A stretch of DNA of 64,000 nt, taken from Conexibacter woesei Iso977N (GTDB taxonomy: Bacteria > Actinomycetota > Thermoleophilia > Solirubrobacterales > Solirubrobacteraceae). This document shows, one piece after another, positions 43,865 through 52,103 of this stretch (position 1 is its first letter; each line of letters begins with the position of its first letter). The notes beneath the pieces were generated by a model. The model saw only the letters and a program-made list of their open reading frames with translations. It was not told where the DNA came from and did not search any database. Both the position numbers and the translations under genes were made by a program. Location: assembly GCF_000424625.1 (NCBI RefSeq), contig NZ_AUKG01000004.1:186001-250000 (forward strand), given 5' to 3'.

Positions 43865-45717
43865 GAGTACCAGAGGTTCTTCGAAAGCGTCGGATAGAAA
43901 TCGCCCGCCCAGGCAAAGGTCTTATCCTGCGCCGCGTCATACCACTTGAGTGGTGCTCCAAACATCGTCGTTCCCTGCATATAGACGTTCTGACCTTCAA
44001 ACGCCCATTGCGTCAGATGGTAATAGAACGGCTTTCTAGGGAATCGATTCTGCTGGTCGTCGCGCTGAACCGACGTCTTGAACGGCGACTTTCGATTGGT
44101 CGCGCCAACCTGAACGCCTGTCTGAGTTGCGAGGCCCACCACGAGTCCTGGTCGATGCTGCAGCCAGGGATACACGCGGATATCGACGGTGACAGCCTTC
44201 GCCCATTGTCCATCGACTTGCTCTCGCTTGCTGACCTTCCATGACAGGCGACTTGCGCCGGTGTACGGAGGCGGAACCGGATAGGTGGGTGGCGCATCAC
44301 GCACGATGCCTCGATCGAACCCAACGCCGCCGCAGTTGCCAAGTGAGATCGTGTTGACGTACGTAGGATCAGGTCCGGTGCTGGCTGCGTTGGCCGGGAC
44401 CTCCGCAGCAGTTTCGCCTCCGTGCTGGTCGTTCGATGACGACGGCACCGGGATCCCGCCAGCATCGTAGTTGTTCATTCCCGCTTGGTCCAGCGGCGAG
44501 AGCCCTGACCAGGTCGTCGCCGCGACCGACGGATCGTCGTCTTCGAGCAGCGTCTCGACCACGCTCTGTTCGTCGGTCGTGTTGACCGAGTGGTCCGGAC
44601 CGCCGTACTGCCAGCTCGTCGGCGTGCCGACGTGCGGGATGCCGAGCGACTGCCAATCGGACCAGCTGCTGTTCAGGAACGCACGATGAACGAGCTCGCC
44701 ACCGGACGTGCGCGCCATGACGTCGACGTGCCCGTAGCCCCAGGTGACCGGACGAGGATTGCCCGTGAAGCCGGTGGCCGGCCGGCCGAGCGACTCCCAA
44801 TCCGACCATCCGCCATTGAAGAAGTACCGCTGCCAGAGGTTGCCCTCGCCCCCGCGCACGAACACTTCCTCGTGCCCTGAGGTCCACGAGATGGCGCGCG
44901 GCTCCGACGTCAGCCCTCCGCCGAGCGAGGTCCACCCGCACCAGCCGCAGAGCGATGCAAGGAAGCTGTTGTGGATCAGCTCCCCGTTCGTGGCCTCGGC
45001 GAACACATCGATCTGGCCGTTGCCCCACGTCACCGGCTGCGGCTCGGTGATGATCGGCGTCGTGCCGAGCTGGCCCCAGCCCGACCAACCGACCGCCGTC
45101 GTGAAGTATTTGTGGAACAGCGTGTTGTCCCAGGCCCGGACGAACGTGTCGATGTGGCCGCTGTACCAGGAGATCGAGTGCGGGTCGCCCTGGATGCTCC
45201 CCGCCAGCGACGTGAAGTCGCCCCAATCCCCCATGCTCGTGACGAGCGCTGCGTGGATGAGCGCGTTGTCGTTACCGCGAGCGAACACGTCGACCTGACC
45301 TGAGCCCCAGGTCATCGCGGAGGGGCTGCCCGCGATCTGCCAGGTGCCGATCCGCCTCCAGTCGTACCAGCCCGAACCGGTGAACCAGCGGTGGTACAGC
45401 CCTCCGTCCGTCCCGCGCACGAACACGTCGAGATGTCCTGGACTCCAGGAGATGACCGACGGGGTGCCGGTCATCTGCCCGCCGAGGCTCTCCCAGTTGC
45501 CCCAGCCTCCCGACGAGGCGAGGAACGCTCGGTGCCACAGGGCCCCATCCGATCCGCGAGCGAACACGTCGATGTGGTTCGGCCCCCACGAGATCGGAAC
45601 CGGGTCGCTGGTGAGCGTGATGTTGGTGTCTGCGACCGCAACGTTCGCTGCGCACAAGGCGATCAGCAACGAGGCGAACGCGGCGACGACCGACACGCGA
45701 AGACGGGAAACGTTCAT
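43852..45717 (-). CDS. Secreted seven-bladed PLL-type beta-propeller lectin-like protein with unknown C-terminal domain
   Basis: A 621-residue exported protein from the ATG at 45717, with a signal peptide (VSVVAAFASLLIALCAANVAVA). Residues about 33-355 contain seven consecutive repeats of about 45 residues with the pattern P-x-x-(I/V)-(S/T)-W-x-x-G-x-(I/V)-D-V-F-x-R and W-x-x-W-x-x-L-G, the count needed for a closed seven-bladed propeller as in the fucose-binding Photorhabdus lectin PLL. A linker (TTDEQSVVETLLEDDDP) leads to about 240 C-terminal residues without a known domain, rich in Trp, Tyr and Phe near the end. Base composition is lower in GC than the neighbours, suggesting acquisition. 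Sugar binding is inferred from the repeat family. Confidence 0.88.
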   Translation of the reverse strand: MNVSRLRVSVVAAFASLLIALCAANVAVADTNITLTSDPVPISWGPNHIDVFARGSDGALWHRAFLASSGGWGNWESLGGQMTGTPSVISWSPGHLDVFVRGTDGGLYHRWFTGSGWYDWRRIGTWQIAGSPSAMTWGSGQVDVFARGNDNALIHAALVTSMGDWGDFTSLAGSIQGDPHSISWYSGHIDTFVRAWDNTLFHKYFTTAVGWSGWGQLGTTPIITEPQPVTWGNGQIDVFAEATNGELIHNSFLASLCGWCGWTSLGGGLTSEPRAISWTSGHEEVFVRGGEGNLWQRYFFNGGWSDWESLGRPATGFTGNPRPVTWGYGHVDVMARTSGGELVHRAFLNSSWSDWQSLGIPHVGTPTSWQYGGPDHSVNTTDEQSVVETLLEDDDPSVAATTWSGLSPLDQAGMNNYDAGGIPVPSSSNDQHGGETAAEVPANAASTGPDPTYVNTISLGNCGGVGFDRGIVRDAPPTYPVPPPYTGASRLSWKVSKREQVDGQWAKAVTVDIRVYPWLQHRPGLVVGLATQTGVQVGATNRKSPFKTSVQRDDQQNRFPRKPFYYHLTQWAFEGQNVYMQGTTMFGAPLKWYDAAQDKTFAWAGDFYPTLSKNLWYSCTA

Positions 45718-45730
45718 GTCTGGCTCCAGG

Positions 45731-46618
45731 TCAGGGCTGATCGGTGGAATGCGGCGACGACGACGGTGCGTCGGGCATCTCGGGTTCGTGGTCGCGTACG
45801 TCCTCGACGCTGAGGACGTAGAGCAGTGGCTGGCTCTCGGCGGCGCCGATCGGCGCACCGGGGATCGCCGACGGCCCGAGTGCCGTCGGAGCCGCGACGA
45901 GCTTCGTCTCGCCGACGTGCATCCCGGCGACTGCACGGTTGATCGCGGGCGCCACCAGCTGCGAGCCGACCGTGAAGGAGAACGGCGGACCGAGGTCCCA
46001 CAGGCTGTCGACCGTCCGGCCGGTGGCCCATGAGAAGGCCACGTACTTGATCGTGACCGAGGCGCCCTGCGTCACCTGGCGTCCGCCTCCGGGGTGCAGC
46101 GACGTTTCCTCGTAGCCGGCGGGCGCCGCACTTGCCGGCCGAACGCCCAGGTGGGGTTGCCCGTCCGTGGTGGTGACCGACGCGGCGATCGCAACAAGCG
46201 AGCTCTCGGTTCGCGCCACCGGTCGAGACGACTCCGGATGAGAGACCTGTTTGATCGCCTGGGCGAGCGCAGCCTTCGCAGCGCCCCCCTTCGCAGGCAG
46301 GGTGCGCACCGTGCCCACCGGCATGGAGGCGACCTCACCGGTGCGAACCGACACGGACCGCCTCACCGAGACGTTCCGGTCTGGCTGGCGCTTCTTCGGC
46401 GCCCGACGGGTCCGAGCACGATGCTCGGACCGCACGCTCGGGAGCGCCGACGCCGGCCGGACACGAGGCGAGCTCGTCGGCTGCCGGCCACCATCGGCGG
46501 CGGCCACCAGGCGTTGCGTGCCGGTGTCCGCCTCGTCCGGCTTGCGCGATGACGAGGCGCAAGCGACAAGGAGCAGACAACAGGAGACGAGCACACCGCT
46601 CAGGACAATCCTCCGCAT
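45731..46618 (-). CDS. FKBP-type peptidyl-prolyl isomerase lipoprotein
   Basis: A 295-residue lipoprotein. The signal sequence ends in the lipobox LVAC, so Cys20 is lipidated and the protein anchored outside. Residues about 25-175 are an Arg/Ser/Ala-rich disordered linker. The C-terminal domain (about 180-275) fits FKBP: GGGRQVTQGASVTIKYVAFSWATG, then TVDSLWDLGPPFSFTVG and INRAVAGMHVGETKLVAAPTALG. It probably assists folding of exported proteins. It lies 13 bases upstream of the propeller gene on the same strand, so it may fold that protein. Confidence 0.8.
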   Translation of the reverse strand: MRRIVLSGVLVSCCLLLVACASSSRKPDEADTGTQRLVAAADGGRQPTSSPRVRPASALPSVRSEHRARTRRAPKKRQPDRNVSVRRSVSVRTGEVASMPVGTVRTLPAKGGAAKAALAQAIKQVSHPESSRPVARTESSLVAIAASVTTTDGQPHLGVRPASAAPAGYEETSLHPGGGRQVTQGASVTIKYVAFSWATGRTVDSLWDLGPPFSFTVGSQLVAPAINRAVAGMHVGETKLVAAPTALGPSAIPGAPIGAAESQPLLYVLSVEDVRDHEPEMPDAPSSSPHSTDQP

Positions 46619-46773
46619 TGGGCGGCGATCCTATGCATGTCCGTCTAAAAACGCAACGCCACTAACCGCACATGACCGCACACCGTTGATCCCCGGCTCA
46701 TTCCGGTACGCGACCGGTGTGCTCGTCCGCGGCCACGACGGGACTGCACCTCGCAACCATCTAGCCTGAGGGC

Positions 46774-47511
46774 ATGTCCACCGACACGCCCGAGGACCTC
46801 GCCGGCATGAAGGCTGCCGGCCGTGTGGTCGCCCAGACGATCCGCGAGCTGCGCAAGCTCGTCCGGCCCGGGATCTCGACGGCTGAGCTGGATGCTGCTG
46901 CCGAGCGGATCTTCACGGCGCATGGTGCGCGGTCCGGGCCGCAGTTGGACTACAACTTCCCGGGCTGGACCTGCATCTCGGTCAACGACGAGGCCGTGCA
47001 CGGCGTGCCCAACGCGCGGCGGTTGAAGGACGGTGACCTGGTCAAGCTCGACGTCACCGCCGAGCTGGAGGGCTACTACGCCGACGCGTGCCGGACGGTC
47101 GTCGTCGGCAGGGCCAAGCCGAGCGCGGTCAAGCTCGTCGGCGCGGCCGAGTCGGCGCTGAAGAAGGGGCTGGCCTCGGCGCGCGCGGGCGCGACCGTCA
47201 ACGACATCGGGATCGCCGTGCAGGCCGAGGTCGAGAAGCGCGGCTTCAGCGTCTGCTACTCGCTCACCGGCCACGGCATCGGCCGCAGGATCCACGAGGA
47301 GCCGACGGTCTACAGCGTCGCGATGCCCGGCCCGTCGCCGGTCCTGACCGAGGGGCTGGTCCTGACGATCGAGCCGATCATCGCCGCGGGCGAGGGCGAC
47401 GTCGTCGAGGACGGCGAGTGGATCGTCCGGACCGCCGACGGCTCGCTGTCCGCGCACGCCGAGCACACGCTCGTGATCACCGAGGGCAACCCGATCGTCA
47501 TCACCGCGTAA
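46774..47511 (+). CDS. map: Type I methionine aminopeptidase
   Basis: A 245-residue enzyme that removes N-terminal Met from new proteins. All five metal ligands are visible: Asp in LVKLDVTAEL, Asp in YYADACRTV, His in TGHGIGRRIHEEP, Glu in LTIEPIIAAG and Glu in AEHTLVITEG. The SVNDEAVHGVP segment carries the substrate-positioning His. The pita-bread fold length is normal and there is no N-terminal zinc-finger extension. The start ATG has GAGGG about 3 bases upstream. It stands apart from the usual adk/infA neighbours, so it may be one of two map genes in the genome. Confidence 0.95.
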   Translation: MSTDTPEDLAGMKAAGRVVAQTIRELRKLVRPGISTAELDAAAERIFTAHGARSGPQLDYNFPGWTCISVNDEAVHGVPNARRLKDGDLVKLDVTAELEGYYADACRTVVVGRAKPSAVKLVGAAESALKKGLASARAGATVNDIGIAVQAEVEKRGFSVCYSLTGHGIGRRIHEEPTVYSVAMPGPSPVLTEGLVLTIEPIIAAGEGDVVEDGEWIVRTADGSLSAHAEHTLVITEGNPIVITA

Positions 47512-47542
47512 CTTCCGAGCGCGCGCGGCGTCTGAGCGGTCG

Positions 47543-48580
47543 ATGCGCTCCATCGCCCTCGCCCTGACGCTCCTCGCGCTCGTGCTCGCCGGGACCGCGC
47601 AGGCGGCAACGGCGACAGCCGCCGCCGCCCCGAAGCGCGATCGCTGCGCGCCGCGCGCGGGCGAGCGCGTCGAGGCGCGCACGGCGACCGCCGTCGCCCT
47701 CACGCAGGCCGCCGCCACGTTGCGGCTGATCGGCTGCGCGCGGGCCAGCGGCAGGCGCCGCGTGGTGGCGCCCCTGCCCGCCGGGCTGCCGTCGCTCGAC
47801 ACGGTCCGGATGCGCGGCACCGAGCTCGGCTACAGGATCTCCGGCCACGACCCGGTGATCGACGACGCGGTGCACCGCGTGCGGAGCCGGGTCCTGCGCT
47901 CCACGCGCGACTACAACGACGTCACGGTCTTCGCGCTCGGCCCGCGCGGCGCGGTCGCGTGGTACGAGGGCAGCATGGTGACGGCCGACGTCCTGCTCTC
48001 GGTCCCCGGCGACGTCACCCGCCTGCTGGACGAGGGCGCCGACATGACCGGGCTGGCGTTCACCGGCGGCGCGCTGACCTGGCGCCACAGCGGCCACCCC
48101 CGTCGCACGCCGCTGGCGCCGCGCGACCGCTGCCCGGCGAGGGCACGCGTGGGCGGCAACGTGCTGGTCGACCTGCTGCGGACGCCGCTCGGCACCGCGG
48201 TCTGCCTGCGCGCCTCCGGCGTCGTGACCGACCTCGCCGAGGCCGCGCCACGCGACGTCGTCCTCGCCGGGACGTGGGCCGCTGCGTGGGCCGGCTCGCG
48301 CCTGCTGACGGCCGACGCCGCGGCCGGAGAGCGCCGCACGCTCGTGACCGCCGGCACGCCGGGACCGCTGACGGTCGACGAGCACGGCTCGGTCGCCTGG
48401 GCCGAGGTGACCGAAGCGCCCGCCCACACGATCGTCCGCGCCATCGACGCGGCAGGGACGCGCATCGCCTGGGAGGGCGACGTCGCCGTCCTGTTCCTGC
48501 GGCACGATCGGTCGACCGTGCTGTTCGCGCGCGACTGGGACCCGATCCCGTTCTTCATCGACGTCGCGCTGACGCCCTAG
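47543..48580 (+). CDS. Secreted hypothetical protein
   Basis: A 345-residue exported protein. The N-terminal MRSIALALTLLALVLAGTAQA is a signal peptide with Ala-x-Ala at the cleavage site. The rest shows repeated strand patterns (VTVFALGPRGAVAWYEG, TGLAFTGGALTWRHSG, TVLFARDWDPIPFF) that suggest an incomplete propeller-like or beta-sandwich fold. There are four to five Cys in the mature part, which may form disulfides. No family is recognised. It follows map by 31 bases and precedes a methyltransferase gene by 39. Confidence 0.75.
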   Translation: MRSIALALTLLALVLAGTAQAATATAAAAPKRDRCAPRAGERVEARTATAVALTQAAATLRLIGCARASGRRRVVAPLPAGLPSLDTVRMRGTELGYRISGHDPVIDDAVHRVRSRVLRSTRDYNDVTVFALGPRGAVAWYEGSMVTADVLLSVPGDVTRLLDEGADMTGLAFTGGALTWRHSGHPRRTPLAPRDRCPARARVGGNVLVDLLRTPLGTAVCLRASGVVTDLAEAAPRDVVLAGTWAAAWAGSRLLTADAAAGERRTLVTAGTPGPLTVDEHGSVAWAEVTEAPAHTIVRAIDAAGTRIAWEGDVAVLFLRHDRSTVLFARDWDPIPFFIDVALTP

Positions 48581-48619
48581 CCCGCGTCCGCGTCCGCGCC
48601 CGGACGTAGAGTCGCGCGC

Positions 48620-49261
48620 ATGGACCTCCGCGCAGCGTTCCAACGCAGGCTCGCGAAGCAGCTCGGCCATCCGAGCGGCCTCGCCGGGAAGGTCGTCGCG
48701 CGGCGGATCAACCAGCGCAACCTCAAGGCGGTCGACGCCGCGGTCGCCGCGCTGGAGGTCGCCGACGGGCAGGTCGTCGCCGACGTCGGCTTCGGCGGCG
48801 GGGTCGGGCTCGCCCGGCTGCTGCAGTCGCCCGCCGCGACGATCCACGGCGCGGAGATCAGCGAGGACATGCTCCGCGCCGCGCGCAAGACCTACAGGAA
48901 CGCGCTGGCCTCCGGGCGCCTGCAGCTGCACGCCGGGCCGATGAGCGCGCTGCCGCTGCCGGACGCGAGCCTCGACGGCATCGTCACGACCAACACCATC
49001 TACTTCATCGAAGACCTACAACCTGCCTTCGCCGAGCTGCGCCGCGTCCTGAAGCCCGGCGGCCGCCTGGTCGTCGGCATCGGCGACCCCGACCACATGA
49101 GGGATCTGCCGTTCACGCCCTACGGCTTCAACCTGCGCCCGGTCAACGACGTCGTACAACAACTCGCGGCCGCCGGCCTGACGCTCGCCGACCACCGCCG
49201 CCTCGGCCCCGCCGAGGGCCCCAGGCACCTCAGGGTCTTCCACGTCCTGATCGCCACCTAG
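48620..49261 (+). CDS. Class I SAM-dependent methyltransferase (UbiE/Methyltransf_11 type)
   Basis: A 213-residue enzyme. Motif I is VVADVGFGGGVGLARLL, the acidic residue after strand two is in IHGAEISEDMLRAARK, and the post-motif region DASLDGIVTTNTIYFIED with RRVLKPGGRLVVGIGDPD matches the Methyltransf_11 family. The N-terminal basic helix (FQRRLAKQLGHPSG) resembles methyltransferases acting on lipids or small molecules. The substrate is not known. It lies in a short same-strand run after the secreted protein gene. Confidence 0.88.
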   Translation: MDLRAAFQRRLAKQLGHPSGLAGKVVARRINQRNLKAVDAAVAALEVADGQVVADVGFGGGVGLARLLQSPAATIHGAEISEDMLRAARKTYRNALASGRLQLHAGPMSALPLPDASLDGIVTTNTIYFIEDLQPAFAELRRVLKPGGRLVVGIGDPDHMRDLPFTPYGFNLRPVNDVVQQLAAAGLTLADHRRLGPAEGPRHLRVFHVLIAT

Positions 49262-49272
49262 GATCGAGCGCC

Positions 49273-49656
49273 ATGCTCCCCGCCGACCTCGAAGCCGCGA
49301 TCCGCGCCAGCTGGTCGCCCGCCAGCTGCGACCCCGCCGACGCGCCGTGGCCGCCGGAGAACCCGTCCCGCGGCCAGTGCAACGTCACCGCGCTCGTCGT
49401 CCAGGACCATGCGGGCGGCGACATCGTCAGGTCGACGGTCCTGCACGCTGACGGCACGCGCCAGGGACTGCACTTCTGGAACCGCCTGCCCGACGGCAGC
49501 GAGGTCGACCTGACGCGCGAGCAGTTCGTCGACGGCGAGGTCGTCCAGGACGCGATCGCCGAGATCCAGGAGCGCCCCGCCGACATCAGCCACGGCCGCG
49601 TCTACCAGCAGTACCTCGCGCTCTCCGAGCGCGTCTCAGCGGCGCTTCAACAATAG
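49273..49656 (+). CDS. YunG-like small protein
   Basis: A 127-residue protein. PWPPENPSRGQCNVTALVVQD with the Gly-Gln-Cys-Asn core, followed by HFWNRLPDGSEVDLTREQF, matches the YunG family known from Bacillus; a Cys-His-Asn arrangement hints at a papain-like fold, but activity is not established. The gene lies 11 bases after the methyltransferase stop and overlaps the convergent GT-C gene by 21 bases at the 3' end. Confidence 0.82.
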   Translation: MLPADLEAAIRASWSPASCDPADAPWPPENPSRGQCNVTALVVQDHAGGDIVRSTVLHADGTRQGLHFWNRLPDGSEVDLTREQFVDGEVVQDAIAEIQERPADISHGRVYQQYLALSERVSAALQQ

Positions 49657-51144
49657 GTAGTCGCCGTAGCGGCCGACCCTGCTGTAGTGCGTGTCGATGT
49701 AGTCGTCGAGGATGTCGACGCCCGACGACCTCCCGGAGCCGTTGTCCTCGGCCTGCTCGGCGACCGGCGCCTCCCAGCGGACGACCAGCGGGGTCTGCGT
49801 GCGCTCGAGGTCGCGGGCCATCTCGCGCTGGACCTTCGCGGTCGTCACGACGCCGGGCTGGACGACGTCGTAGCGCGTCGGGTTCTCCCGGCGCAGCAAC
49901 GTGTACAACAACGTGTCCCCCACCCGCACGCGGTCATAGCGCGGCGGCGCGCTCAACATGTAGGACCCGGGCTTCGTGATCCTGTTGGCCTCGGTCGCGA
50001 GGTCCTCCAGCGCGTGCGCGTCGTCCTGGTCGGTCCGGACGCCGTTGACGCCCGGCAGGTTCACGCCCGCCATGTTCGTCCCGTCCTGGACCTTCCCGAG
50101 CATCCGGTCGGCGCCGTGCAGGACGATCACGCCGAGCCCGACCGCCAGCGCGATCTTCCACGGCGTCCGCACCTCGCGCGCCGCGCCCGCGGCCAGCGCG
50201 ATCGCCAGCACCGCGGCCAAGGGCACCAGGTGGAACTCGTCGGTGCGCGCCAACAAGTACAACAACCCCACGACCATCAGCGGCAGCAGCGCCATGCCGC
50301 GCCGCGCGGGCCACGAGGCGACCGCCCACAGCACCGTGAAGACCACCAACAACGCCGGGAAGTCGCGCTCCAGCACCTTGTTGGGGTCCCTGGTGTGCGG
50401 CGCGATCGGGAACGGCAGGTGCTGCAGGTGCTGCCTGAACGCGAAGCCGAACGTCTGCGACAGGAAGTCCCCCGGCGCCACCACCAGGAACGGCAACATC
50501 CCCAACAACGCCACACCGCCGAACCACGCCCACAGCCGCGCAGGCCGCCCGTCGGCCTCACGCCCGCCCAGCCACCACGCGCCCAGCGCGGCAGCGACGC
50601 CGACCTCGGGCCGGAACAGGAACGCCAGCGCCGCCAGCGCGCCCGCCAGCCCCGGGCGCCTGCGGCCCCCGAGCAGCGCGGCGAACGCGAACATCACCGA
50701 CGGCGCCGTCGGCCCGGGCGTCAGCGGCCACGCCATCCCGGCGGTCACGCCCGCCCACGCGGCGAGCGCCCAGCGGTCGTTGGTCGTCTCGCGCCGCACC
50801 AGCAGGTACGCCAGGACCGCCGTCACCCCGCACACGACCGCCCGGACCACGCGCCACGTCACGAGCGAGTCGCCGAGCACCGCCTGCAGCAGCGGCGACC
50901 CCGGCAGGTAGTTGACCCAGAAGTCGCGGTACGGCCACTCGCCGCCGGCGATCCGGTGGCCCCACTGGAGCATCAGCCCCTCGTCGTGGGGCCCGATCCC
51001 GGCGCGCAGGTCGATCGTCGCCCACAGCGCGGCCAGGACCGCCAGGAAGAGGACGCGCTGCCACGTCAGCTCGACGTGGACGCGGAAGAAGTTGTCGCTC
51101 AACGGGTGGTGCCGCCGCATCCGCCGCTCGCCCATCGCCCTCAC
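49636..51144 (-). CDS. GT-C type membrane glycosyltransferase, last gene of a glycan operon
   Basis: A 502-residue membrane protein from the GTG at 51144, which overlaps the preceding GT2 stop (GTGA); the ATG at 51135 is an alternative. It has about 10-12 helices; the first outer loop has IGPHDEGLMLQWGHRIAGG and WPYRDFWVNYLPGS, with an Asp-Glu pair in the usual GT-C catalytic place. The soluble C-terminal part (about 380-502) ends in YGDYLLLKRR. It probably uses a polyprenyl-phosphate sugar. With the two upstream transferases it forms a three-gene operon. Confidence 0.82.
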   Translation of the reverse strand: MRAMGERRMRRHHPLSDNFFRVHVELTWQRVLFLAVLAALWATIDLRAGIGPHDEGLMLQWGHRIAGGEWPYRDFWVNYLPGSPLLQAVLGDSLVTWRVVRAVVCGVTAVLAYLLVRRETTNDRWALAAWAGVTAGMAWPLTPGPTAPSVMFAFAALLGGRRRPGLAGALAALAFLFRPEVGVAAALGAWWLGGREADGRPARLWAWFGGVALLGMLPFLVVAPGDFLSQTFGFAFRQHLQHLPFPIAPHTRDPNKVLERDFPALLVVFTVLWAVASWPARRGMALLPLMVVGLLYLLARTDEFHLVPLAAVLAIALAAGAAREVRTPWKIALAVGLGVIVLHGADRMLGKVQDGTNMAGVNLPGVNGVRTDQDDAHALEDLATEANRITKPGSYMLSAPPRYDRVRVGDTLLYTLLRRENPTRYDVVQPGVVTTAKVQREMARDLERTQTPLVVRWEAPVAEQAEDNGSGRSSGVDILDDYIDTHYSRVGRYGDYLLLKRR

Positions 51145-52103
51145 TCCGCCGCCTCCGGATGCCCGCCGGCCAGCGGGCCCCGCCACGGCCGCGCCGGCAC
51201 CGCGCGCTCCATCGCCGCGCGCTGCGTCCCGCCGACGCCGCGCCGCGCGCGCCACACGCGCCCCAGCTCGGGCACCGCGGCGCGCAGCCCGCGCAGGTGC
51301 TCGCGCAGCGGCGCCCGGCCCCGCCGCGCCGCGTCGGCCAGCCACGACGCCTGGCGGTAGGCGACGTACGGCGCCCACTCGGCCGGGAACCAGCGCACGG
51401 CCAACAGCAGGGAGTTGCGCGCGACCCAGTAGCCGACCGGCGCGCCCGACCCCGCGCCCGCGTGGCGCGCGACCGCCGGCTCGTAGCGGCACGTCCACCC
51501 CGCCAGCCGCAGCCGCAGCGCGAGGTCGACGTCCTCCAGGTACATCCCGTAGGACGCGTCGAACCCGCCGACCTCGACGACCGCGCGGCGCCGGTACAGC
51601 GCGGCGCCCGCGCACGCGCCCCAGATCTCGCCGGCCGCGTCGAACTGCCCGGCGTCGCGCCGCCCGCGCCCGCGCTGCTCGCAGACGCCGTCGCGGCGCA
51701 GCGTGTCGCCCGCGTCGTCGATCAGGCCGGGATCGTCCATCCCCACCATCTTGCACGCCACGGACCCCGCTTCGGGTGCGGCCTCCAACACCTCGGCGGT
51801 CCGCGCCAGCCAGTCCGGGTCCAGCGCGACGTCGGTGTTGACGAGCGCGACGAAGTCGCAGTCCGCGCACGCGTCCATGCCGGTGTTGACCGCCGCGGCG
51901 AACCCGCCGGACTGCGGGCGCGCGATCACGATCGCGTCGGGCGCGTGCTCGCGCAGCCACGCGACGGAGTCGTCGCGCGAGCCGTCGTCGACGATCACGA
52001 TCCGCTCGGCGGCGAGCGTCTGCGCGCGCAACGCGTCGAGCAGCCCCGGCAGCCAGCGGAGCCCGTCCCGGTTCGGGACGACGACAGCGGTGCGAGCCGT
52101 CAC
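51141..52103 (-). CDS. GT2 family glycosyltransferase
   Basis: A 320-residue GT-A enzyme from the GTG at 52103, coupled to the GT4 gene by GTGA. The nucleotide-binding start TAVVVPNRDGLRWLPGLL, IVIVDDGSRDDSVAW, VALVNTDVALDPDWL (DxD-like TDV), and GMYLEDVDLALRLRLAG (ED motif for the acceptor base) are typical of rhamnosyl- or galactofuranosyl-type GT2. The C-terminal helix region is basic and may lie on the membrane. It works with the neighbouring GT4 and GT-C enzymes on a cell-surface glycan. Confidence 0.92.
   Translation of the reverse strand: MTARTAVVVPNRDGLRWLPGLLDALRAQTLAAERIVIVDDGSRDDSVAWLREHAPDAIVIARPQSGGFAAAVNTGMDACADCDFVALVNTDVALDPDWLARTAEVLEAAPEAGSVACKMVGMDDPGLIDDAGDTLRRDGVCEQRGRGRRDAGQFDAAGEIWGACAGAALYRRRAVVEVGGFDASYGMYLEDVDLALRLRLAGWTCRYEPAVARHAGAGSGAPVGYWVARNSLLLAVRWFPAEWAPYVAYRQASWLADAARRGRAPLREHLRGLRAAVPELGRVWRARRGVGGTQRAAMERAVPARPWRGPLAGGHPEAAE

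Noticed and set aside
43214-43897. Plus-strand frame of 227 codons across 43.2-43.9 kb
   Set aside because: Runs through two opposite-strand frames, with no start signal and no domain; the minus-strand readings look more protein-like.
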